Origin: Collinsella aerofaciens
GTDB taxonomy: Bacteria; Actinomycetota; Coriobacteriia; Coriobacteriales; Coriobacteriaceae
DNA length: 12,163 nucleotides
Assembly: GCA_021641225.1 (NCBI GenBank)
Contig: JAJWXI010000043.1
Coordinates: 1-12,163, forward strand
Direction of reading: 5' to 3'
Below are positions 7,701 through 12,163 of the stretch, one piece after another (positions within the stretch are counted from its first letter, which is position 1; every line of letters starts with the position of its first letter). Made by a program: the position numbers and the translations under genes. A model generated the notes under the pieces. The model worked only from the letters and a program-made list of their open reading frames with translations, was not told the DNA's origin and searched no databases.

Positions 7701-8523
7701 GGTACTTAGCGCCGATGGTGCCCATGTCCATGAGGCAGACGGGCTTGGCGTCGCGGCCGAGTTCGTGGCGCATCTCCATGTAGCGGTCGAAGGCCTGCTG
7801 CACCACGGCGTCGTCGATCGTCACGTCATCCAGGACGGTGCCGAAGGTGGTGTGGCGGCAGTGGTCGGACCAATAGGTGTCGATCACGCGGATCTCGGTG
7901 ATGGTGGGGTCGCGGTCCTCATCGCGGAAGTACTGCTGGCAGAAGGCGATGTCTGCTTCGTCCATGGCAAGGCCGCGATCGGCGATAAAGGCGGCAAGGC
8001 CGGCCTCGTCGAGCTCGCGGAAGCCGTCGAGCACCTCGACGGGCTGGGGCTCGGGGGTCTCCATGTACAGCGTGTCGGGCAGGTCGAGCGAGGCGATGCG
8101 GGCCTCGACAGGGTTCACCACGTAGTGCTTGATGGCCTCGATGGCGGCCTCGTCCAAGTTGCCCGAGATCATATAGACCTTGGCGGAGCGCACGGCGGGG
8201 CGCTCGCCCTGGCTGATGAGCTGCACGCACTCGCTGGCGGAGTCGGCGCGCTGGTCAAACTGGCCAGGCAGGAATTCGACGGCAAAGACGGCGCCGTCGC
8301 TTGCGGGGAGCTCGTCATAGGTCACATCGACCTGGGGCTCGCTAAAGACGGTCGGCACGCAGGAGCGGAAAAGCTCCTCGTCGATGCCCTCGACGTCGTA
8401 GCGGTTGATGATCCTCAGGGCCTCGATGCCCTTGATGCCGAGAATCTCGGTCAGCTCGCCCTTGAGCTGCTGAGCCTCGACGTCGAACCCGGGTTTCTTC
8501 TCCACGTAGATACGAGAGACCAT
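4777..8523 (-). CDS. purL: Phosphoribosylformylglycinamidine synthase, single-chain
   Basis: This cytoplasmic enzyme converts FGAR, ATP and glutamine to FGAM in purine synthesis. It is the single-chain form in which PurS-like, PurL-like and PurQ-like parts are fused. It has 1248 residues, near the roughly 1240-1300 usual for this form. Motifs in order are SDHCRHTTF at 219-227, FKNETHNHPTEIEPFGG at 312-328, GGRTGRDGIGGATGSS at 440-455, and a glutamine amidotransferase domain from about 980. That domain has PVFPGNNCEYD near 986-996, the nucleophile in GICNGFQ (Cys 1085), and GHAER with His 1215 and Glu 1217. I chose ATG at 8523 because CAGGAA and AGGAAGG lie 4 and 9 bases upstream and the protein then starts MVSRIYVEKKPGFD. 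A GTG at 8631 would add 36 atypical residues and lies before the predicted transcript start. No other pur gene adjoins it. Confidence 0.96.
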   Translation of the reverse strand: MVSRIYVEKKPGFDVEAQQLKGELTEILGIKGIEALRIINRYDVEGIDEELFRSCVPTVFSEPQVDVTYDELPASDGAVFAVEFLPGQFDQRADSASECVQLISQGERPAVRSAKVYMISGNLDEAAIEAIKHYVVNPVEARIASLDLPDTLYMETPEPQPVEVLDGFRELDEAGLAAFIADRGLAMDEADIAFCQQYFRDEDRDPTITEIRVIDTYWSDHCRHTTFGTVLDDVTIDDAVVQQAFDRYMEMRHELGRDAKPVCLMDMGTIGAKYLKKTGVMTDVDESEEINACTVKVKVDVDGEDQDWLFLFKNETHNHPTEIEPFGGAATCVGGAIRDPLSGRSYVYQAMRVTGAGDPTVPVSETLEGKLPQRKLVTTAAAGYSSYGNQIGLATGQVNELYHPGYVAKRMEVGAVVGATPANHVRRECPAPTDKIILLGGRTGRDGIGGATGSSKTQNTESIETSGAEVQKGNAPVERKLQRLFRRGDACRLIKRCNDFGAGGVSVAVGELADGLYVDLDTVTKKYDGLDGTELAISESQERMACAVADGDVEEFMGYAAEENLEATVIAEVTAEPRMRMAWNGVAIVDLSREFLNSNGAPKHQVAHVCARSVWQPSWAGTTLAERMTSLVTDLNVASNKGLSERFDSTIGAATVLMPFGGKTQLTPSSAMVAKFPVDGETTTASAMAWGFNPYLMEADQFAGAYLSVVESIAKLVAAGFEHKRAYLSFQEYFERLRTEAERWGKPMAAVLGALMAQVDLGAGAIGGKDSMSGSFEDEAGELNVPPTLISFAVAVGKAARAVSPEFKGLTHRVVRIAPATYGEDYRPDAQQLLAAFDAVEALTANGNALAVSTPGYGCGAESLFKMCVGNQIGIELAEDVDAESLFTPLYGSFIVELAEDAELPEVANGVVVEPLGTTVEGYVIDTGSEVIELSELQEAWESGIEGVFAYRSAGETPEVETIDFRAKDIHVYGGAKIARPRVIIPVFPGNNCEYDSARAFRAAGAEADTFVINNLTPEAVAESTHELARRIRASQIVMIPGGFSGGDEPDGSAKFITAFFRAPEVTEAVRDLLKARDGLMLGICNGFQALIKLGLVPYGDIVDATPDAPTLTFNTIGRHQSRLVRTRISSNLSPWLSQCSLDDPYTVAISHGEGRFVANDEVLAQLIANGQVATQYVGEDGKPSMDLSVNPNGSALAIEGITSPDGRVLGKMGHAERRGDNLYRNVPEHVPGDKFMPIFESGVAYFA

Positions 8524-8550
8524 TGGTTCCTGCCTTCCTGATCGGTTGGG

Positions 8551-8561
8551 CGTACGGTACG
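8551..8561. promoter_or_regulatory. Palindrome in the purL leader
   Basis: CGTAC, G, GTACG is a perfect palindrome with a one-base centre, 28 bases upstream of the purL ATG. It may be an operator or nothing. I do not see a purine riboswitch aptamer in the leader. Confidence 0.25.
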
Positions 8562-8632
8562 GTATGCGGCAGCGGTCGGTTTGCGGGGTCTGCCCTGCGG
8601 TCGCCTTGAGCCACATGTTTGTAAACCTCACT

Positions 8633-8638
8633 ATGATA
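8633..8638 (-). promoter_or_regulatory. Putative purL -10 element
   Basis: The minus strand reads TATCAT, one base from TATAAT, and would start a transcript near 8626 with a leader of about 100 bases. No good -35 is visible. The sequence GTTTGTAAAC at 8617-8626, with 4-base inverted arms, overlaps the predicted start. Confidence 0.4.
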
Positions 8639-8671
8639 CGACAGCTCGCGGCGCGTTGAGGACGGCGAGGG

Positions 8672-8680
8672 TGCTACAGT
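8672..8680 (+). promoter_or_regulatory. Putative extended -10 promoter of the antiporter gene
   Basis: TGCTACAGT fits the extended -10 pattern TGnTAnnnT. It would start transcription near 8687, leaving a leader of about 20 bases with the ribosome binding site AGAAAGG at 8694-8700. It faces away from the purL promoter, so the two genes are divergent. Confidence 0.45.
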
Positions 8681-8707
8681 GAAGCGCAAACAAGAGAAAG
8701 GCATCAC

Positions 8708-10270
8708 ATGGCATTCGTTTCACTCGCCGTCATTGCACTCGTGGCCTTTGCGAGTCCTTTTATCGCCTCCGCGATTCCCGGAAAACCCGTTCCCGAGACG
8801 GTCTTTTTGCTCGTGCTCGGCGCGGTGCTGGGACCCCATATGCTCGGTGTCATCCATGTAGATGCTGAGGTCTCGCTTGTGTCCGAGCTGGGCTTGGCCT
8901 TTTTGTTCTTGCTTGCCGGCTTTGAGATCGATCCCAAGAGCATCACGGGCGTCGAGGGGCGCTACGGCTTGGCGACGTGGGTCGTCACGTTTGGTATCGC
9001 CTGGCTTGCCGTGCGCTTTACCCCGTGGTTCTCGGTCAGTCATTTCGACGGTATCGCCGTGACGCTTGCCCTTACTTCGACGGCGCTCGGCACACTCGTG
9101 CCCATCATGCGTGAGCGCTCGCTCACTGGCACGCGTGTGGGCGACTCGATTCTCGCGTATGGCACCTGGGGCGAACTTGGACCCGTGCTTGCTATGTCGG
9201 TGTTGCTGTCTGCCCGCACTGGCATCCAAACGCTCGTAATCCTTGGCTTGTTTGCGGTGGTTTGCGTGTTGCTGGCCGTGGTTCCAAGCCGCTCCAAGCG
9301 CGTCGGCAGCCGCTTCTTTGCGTTTGTCGAGGAACGTGCCGATACCACGTCGCAGACCTTCGTGCGCCTGACGGTGCTCATCCTGGTCACGCTCGTGGCG
9401 TTCTCGGCCGTCTTTGATCTCGACATCGTGTTGGGTTCTTTTGCCGCCGGCTTTGTCCTGCGCTATATCATCCCCGAGGGCAACCATACGCTCGAGACCA
9501 AGCTCGACGGCCTGGCCTACGGCTTTTTGATTCCGGTGTTCTTTACCGTATCGGGCGCAAAGATCGACCTGACGGCCGTGGCGTCGCGCCCGGGCTTGCT
9601 CGCGGGCTTTATCGTGGCGTTGTTGATTATTCGTGCCGTGCCCATTCTTATCTCTATGAGCATTTGTCCTGCGACGCGCGATGTCTCGGCGTATGGCCGC
9701 ATCACCGTGGCGCTCTACTGCACCACGGCGCTGCCGATCATCGTTGCCGTGACGAGCGTTGCCGTCAACGCGGGTGCGCTGTCGCAAGACATCGCGTCGG
9801 TTATGGTTGCCGCCGGCGCCATCACGGTGTTCTTGATGCCATTGCTCGCGCAGCTCTTCTACCGCGTGGTCGACGCCGCACCGGTCGCCGCCGTGGCAGA
9901 GGTTGCCGAGCATCCATCCGATGCGCTCGACATCCTGCGCGCTCACCACGATTTAGCGAGCCTGCTCGCACGCGAGCACGAGCTGCTGACTTCGCATGGC
10001 CATGGTCGCGTATTCGAGGGCCTGCCTACGCTCGATACGATTGCCGAGCGTCTTTCTGCCGAGGCGGCGAGCGGCCACATCGATGCCCGCATCGTGGACG
10101 CGGCGCACCTGCTTGCCGATAAGACCTATGGAGACGAGGTCGACCCGTCCGAGCTGACCCAGCGCGAGCGTCGCCGCCTGGAGCGCGCCAAGCTCGCCGT
10201 ACGCGAATACCGCCGCCGCATGCTGGAGCTCTATGCAAGAGAAGAAGCCGAGGACGACGACGGTAAGTAG
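8708..10270 (+). CDS. Cation:proton antiporter, CPA2 family, with C-terminal soluble tail
   Basis: This is a monovalent cation/proton antiporter of the CPA2 (Kef/NapA-like) type in the cytoplasmic membrane. It has 520 residues. About 12 membrane segments span 1-386, with family signs LGLAFLFLLAGFEID at 61-75, LTSTALGTLVPIM at 122-134, and LGSFAAGFVLRY near 242-253 followed by FLIPVFFTVSGAKIDL at 273-288. Where relatives carry an ion-binding Asp pair or QD (in KefC, FQD), this protein has WGELGP at 154-159, so Glu 156 may take that role. Residues 387-520 form a charged tail that is not a TrkA-N domain; it ends in a helix rich in Arg and Glu and the acidic DDDGK. I chose ATG at 8708, 7 bases after AGAAAGG. 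Ion specificity (Na+ or K+) cannot be read from sequence. Confidence 0.85.
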   Translation: MAFVSLAVIALVAFASPFIASAIPGKPVPETVFLLVLGAVLGPHMLGVIHVDAEVSLVSELGLAFLFLLAGFEIDPKSITGVEGRYGLATWVVTFGIAWLAVRFTPWFSVSHFDGIAVTLALTSTALGTLVPIMRERSLTGTRVGDSILAYGTWGELGPVLAMSVLLSARTGIQTLVILGLFAVVCVLLAVVPSRSKRVGSRFFAFVEERADTTSQTFVRLTVLILVTLVAFSAVFDLDIVLGSFAAGFVLRYIIPEGNHTLETKLDGLAYGFLIPVFFTVSGAKIDLTAVASRPGLLAGFIVALLIIRAVPILISMSICPATRDVSAYGRITVALYCTTALPIIVAVTSVAVNAGALSQDIASVMVAAGAITVFLMPLLAQLFYRVVDAAPVAAVAEVAEHPSDALDILRAHHDLASLLAREHELLTSHGHGRVFEGLPTLDTIAERLSAEAASGHIDARIVDAAHLLADKTYGDEVDPSELTQRERRRLERAKLAVREYRRRMLELYAREEAEDDDGK

Positions 10271-10284
10271 TCGATACTCTCTCG

Positions 10285-10455
10285 GGGAAGCCGCGTCCCG
10301 CTTTGAAGGCTCGGAACGGGATGTGGTTTCCGAAACGGGGACCGTTGGGAAACTGTGTCCCGGAATGGGCGCTCAGAGTGGGATGCAGTTTCCGCGAGAG
10401 GCTCGTTAGGGAAAGCGCATCCCATTCTGAGCCGGAATTATGGGACGCAGTTTCC
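10285..10455. repeat. Cluster of six alternating inverted half-sites, period 62 bases
   Basis: A 14-15 base motif near GGGAYGYRGTTTCC occurs six times in alternating orientation: minus at 10285-10299, plus at 10318-10331, minus at 10347-10361, plus at 10380-10393, minus at 10409-10423, plus at 10442-10455. Start-to-start steps are 33, 29, 33, 29 and 33, so the array is about two and three-quarter copies of a 62-base unit. Neighbouring half-sites pair to give hairpins in two exclusive registers. Two have a nested loop stem: AACGG/CCGTT at 10334-10346 and CGAG/CTCG at 10395-10405. It lies between the antiporter stop and the terminator. Confidence 0.85.
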
Positions 10456-10469
10456 TTTTCGAATAGAAG

Positions 10470-10510
10470 AAGGCGCGCTGCCTGCGGTTGATGCAGACAG
10501 CGCGCCTTTT
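10470..10510 (+). terminator. Terminator between convergent antiporter and SDR genes
   Basis: AAGGCGCGCTG at 10470-10480 pairs perfectly with CAGCGCGCCTT at 10498-10508, and CTGC at 10482-10485 with GCAG at 10493-10496. A T-run follows at 10507-10510. On the minus strand the stem is followed by a mixed T/C tract, so it may act in both directions. The 10511-10552 stretch holds nothing else I can name. Confidence 0.8.
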
Positions 10511-10552
10511 GCGTTGAGCTCTGTTGAGGTTCGAAGCCGAAACTTTCGACCT

Positions 10553-11302
10553 TTAGGAGCGGGCTGCTCCGTCGACGGGGAGGATGGCGCCCGTGACATA
10601 GGAGGACATGTCGCTCGCCAGGAAAACGAAGGCGTTGGCAACGTCCTCGGGCTCGCCCATGCGACCGAGCGGAATAGTGGCGATGATGGGCTTGATGACC
10701 TCTTCGGGCAGGTTGGCGACCATATCGGTCTTGGTTACGCCTGGGGCAACGGCGTTGACGCGGATGCCCATGGGGGCGAGCTCGCGCGAGAGCGACTGGA
10801 CCATGCCGTTGACGGCAAACTTGGACGTGGGGTAACCGACGCCGGAGGGCTGGCCGTACTTGGCGACCATCGAGCTTGTGGTAGTGATGGTGCCGCCGTG
10901 GCCGGCCTCGGTCATGATCTTGGCGGCAGCTTGGTGACCGTTAAAGACGGCGACGACGTTGAGGTCCATGACCTTTGCGAACTCCTCGGCCGTATAGTTA
11001 AGGAGCGGCGAGCGCTGGGAGATGCCGGCATTGTTGACGACCGTGTCCAAGCCGCCCATGTCGGCGGCAGCCTGGGTAAAGGCCTCGGTCACGGCTTCGA
11101 GCGAGGTGATGTCGCAGGAGCGGCCCCAGACCTTGGCGTCGGGATAGGCGGCTGCCAGCTTCTCAACGGCCGCGTCGGCAGTCTCCTGGCACGAGCCAAA
11201 GACAGTGACGGCAGCGCCTTCCTCGATAAAACGGCAGGCGATGGCATAGCCGATACCGCGCGTGCCTCCGGTGATGATTGCTTTCTTGCCCTCGAGCAAC
11301 AT
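10553..11302 (-). CDS. SDR family NAD(P)-dependent oxidoreductase, FabG-like
   Basis: This is a classical short-chain dehydrogenase/reductase of 249 residues, the usual length, predicted to be a cytoplasmic tetramer that oxidises or reduces a hydroxyl/keto group with NAD(H) or NADP(H). It has the cofactor loop TGGTRGIG at 11-18, NNAG at 90-93, an Asn at 115, catalytic Ser 144, Tyr 157 and Lys 161 in YPTSK, APG at 186-188, and the family ending PVDGA near 242-246. I chose ATG at 11302 because AGAGGAAG lies a few bases upstream and the protein then starts MLLEGKKAIITGG. An in-frame extension to 11374 does not look like protein. It is flanked by terminators on both sides, so it is probably transcribed alone. 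It resembles FabG, but no fatty acid genes are near, so the substrate is unknown. Confidence 0.9.
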   Translation of the reverse strand: MLLEGKKAIITGGTRGIGYAIACRFIEEGAAVTVFGSCQETADAAVEKLAAAYPDAKVWGRSCDITSLEAVTEAFTQAAADMGGLDTVVNNAGISQRSPLLNYTAEEFAKVMDLNVVAVFNGHQAAAKIMTEAGHGGTITTTSSMVAKYGQPSGVGYPTSKFAVNGMVQSLSRELAPMGIRVNAVAPGVTKTDMVANLPEEVIKPIIATIPLGRMGEPEDVANAFVFLASDMSSYVTGAILPVDGAARS

Positions 11303-11374
11303 GGTGCTTCCTCTCATCGCGGGCGGACATTCGCAGCACAGCGTAGCGGTAGCCGGAATCGGTCGCGTTTGCAT

Positions 11375-11403
11375 ATCGGTGAACGGTAGCCCGCGTTACC
11401 GAT
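11375..11403. promoter_or_regulatory. Inverted repeat upstream of the SDR gene
   Basis: ATCGGT at 11375-11380 and AACG at 11382-11385 pair with CGTTACCGAT at 11394-11403, ten pairs with one bulged G and an 8-base centre. It lies 72-101 bases before the SDR start codon. It has no T-run and is likely an operator or leader hairpin rather than a terminator. Confidence 0.45.
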
Positions 11404-11451
11404 GAGCGGCTCGCGCAAATATGCTCTGCCGGTGTGCTTAGGGCGGGTGAC

Positions 11452-11485
11452 AAAAGGGCTCCCGTCCCACGTCGGACGGGAGCCC
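11452..11485 (-). terminator. Intrinsic terminator of homoserine dehydrogenase gene
   Basis: GGGCTCCCGTCC at 11456-11467 pairs perfectly over 12 bases with GGACGGGAGCCC at 11474-11485. On the minus strand the stem is followed by TTTTG. It lies 32 bases past the hom stop codon and separates hom from the SDR gene. Confidence 0.85.
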
Positions 11486-11516
11486 TCAAGGCGCGTATTG
11501 CTAGGTGAGCGTTGGG

Positions 11517-12163
11517 TTAGTTGGCCATGACGCCTTCGGTCCAGGCCTCGACGTTCTCGATGCGCAGGACGTTGGCGACCTCGGCCACGCAGTCGACGCT
11601 GGCAAGCTCGGCGGCGGCAGCCTGGACGTCCTTCTCGAGCGCACGGTGCGTCAGGAAGATGACCGAGCAGGCATCGCTGACGCCCGACTTGCCGTCCTCG
11701 ACCTGGTTGATGAGCGAGATCGAGATGTTGTGCTTGGCAAAGATGTCGACCGTCTCGGACAGGGCGCCCACGCGGTCGGCGACCTTCAGGCGCACGTAGT
11801 ACTTGGTCTGGAGCTCGTCCATGGGCTTAAAGGCGAGGTTGTGGCCATAGGGCTCAATCTCGGGCAGCGGAGCCACGCCGCGGCTGATTTGCTCGGAGAG
11901 CGACAGGATATCGCCCACGACGGCGCTCGCGGTGGGGAAGGAGCCTGCGCCCGCGCCGTAGAACATGGTTTCGCCCACGGCGTCGCCCACCACGTAGACG
12001 GCGTTCATGGCGCCGTTGACCTTGGCGAGCATATGGTCTGCCGGGATGAGCGTGGGATGCACGCGGACGTCGACGCCGGCGTCGGTGTTGCGGGCGATGC
12101 CGAGCAGTTTAATGGTGTAGCCGAGCTCGCGGGCCTGGGCGATGTCCTCGGCGCCGATGGTAC
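11517..12163 (-). CDS. hom: Homoserine dehydrogenase, C-terminal part (gene cut by window edge)
   Basis: The enzyme reduces aspartate semialdehyde to homoserine, the branch step to threonine and methionine. Only the last 214 residues are in the window; about half of a usual 430-residue protein lies beyond the right edge, including the NAD(P) domain and most of the catalytic core. The visible part begins inside the catalytic domain with EDIAQARELGYTIKLLGIA, then VRVHPTLIP, then GDAVGETMFYGAGAGSFPTASAVVGDI, all typical of the family. An ACT domain follows at about fragment residues 119-200 (YYVRLKVADRVGALSETVDI and onward), which in relatives binds threonine for feedback inhibition. The gene ends at TAA and is followed by a strong terminator, so it is the last gene of its unit. 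Confidence 0.95.
   Translation of the reverse strand, partial: TIGAEDIAQARELGYTIKLLGIARNTDAGVDVRVHPTLIPADHMLAKVNGAMNAVYVVGDAVGETMFYGAGAGSFPTASAVVGDILSLSEQISRGVAPLPEIEPYGHNLAFKPMDELQTKYYVRLKVADRVGALSETVDIFAKHNISISLINQVEDGKSGVSDACSVIFLTHRALEKDVQAAAAELASVDCVAEVANVLRIENVEAWTEGVMAN

Noticed and set aside
4531..8541. Reading frame of 1336 codons on the plus strand opposite purL
   Set aside because: It is the codon-aligned complement of purL and exists because purL lacks TTA, CTA and TCA codons. Its translation is a low-complexity mix of Gly, Ala, Asp, Val, Leu and His with no recognisable family.
8524..8626. Purine riboswitch in the purL leader
   Set aside because: I could not find the three-way junction core or the conserved loop sequences of the purine aptamer; only short palindromes are present.
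8524..8631. Longer PurL starting at GTG 8631
   Set aside because: The predicted -10 would start the transcript at or after this codon, the extra residues are atypical, and two ribosome binding sites sit just before ATG 8523.
8720..9949. Reading frame of 409 codons on the minus strand opposite the antiporter gene
   Set aside because: Same codon-aligned shadow effect. It ends where the antiporter gene first uses a TTA codon, and the translation is rich in Arg, His, Gln and Asp with no fold signs.
10285..10455. CRISPR array
   Set aside because: Half-sites alternate in orientation, are only about 15 bases and imperfect, and spacing is too short for repeat plus spacer. No cas gene is near.
10231..10491. 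Small reading frames of 60-65 codons on both strands over the repeat cluster
   Set aside because: They follow the inverted repeat units, lack ribosome binding sites, and overlap hairpins and the terminator. I treat the region as non-coding.
10355..11389. Reading frame of 344 codons on the plus strand opposite the SDR gene
   Set aside because: It is aligned with SDR codons and the repeat cluster; the SDR frame has clear family motifs and a ribosome binding site.

Overview
The window looks like chromosomal DNA from a high-GC, gut-type actinobacterium of the class Coriobacteriia, probably Collinsella or a close relative. That placement is an inference from GC-rich codon use, the single-chain type of PurL, and the general style of the genes and signals; no search was possible. 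There are nine protein genes, eight complete and one cut by the right edge. I see no rRNA, tRNA, CRISPR array, insertion sequence or phage gene.

Layout, left to right. (1) 128-1133, plus strand: an overlapping azlC-azlD pair for a branched-chain amino acid exporter. (2) 1284-2306, plus: a KdgT-type 2-keto-3-deoxygluconate permease standing alone, followed by a strong hairpin. (3) 2497-3639, plus: a membrane-anchored GGDEF diguanylate cyclase, visibly less GC-rich and using codons its neighbours avoid. (4) 3742-4677, minus: a DMT/EamA transporter. (5) 4777-8523, minus: the 1248-residue fused formylglycinamidine ribonucleotide synthase PurL, ending in a strong intrinsic terminator that lies only 25 bases from the eamA start codon. 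(6) 8524-8707: a divergent promoter region. (7) 8708-10270, plus: a CPA2-type cation:proton antiporter with a 130-residue soluble tail. (8) 10271-10552: a 3' region with six alternating inverted half-sites in a strict 33/29-base spacing, then a bidirectional terminator. (9) 10553-11302, minus: a short-chain dehydrogenase. (10) 11517-12163, minus: the C-terminal part of homoserine dehydrogenase with its ACT domain.

How the genes relate. These are mostly single-gene units or pairs separated by intrinsic terminators, not one pathway. Themes are membrane transport (amino acid export, sugar-acid uptake, drug/metabolite export, ion antiport) and core biosynthesis (purines, threonine/methionine). 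The most unusual structure is the repeat cluster at 10285-10455: every half-site can pair with the one before or the one after it, and most mismatches become G-U pairs when read as plus-strand RNA, which suggests an RNA-level or mobile-repeat function in the 3' UTR of the antiporter mRNA. A second point of interest is the short promoter-terminator-gene arrangement in front of eamA.
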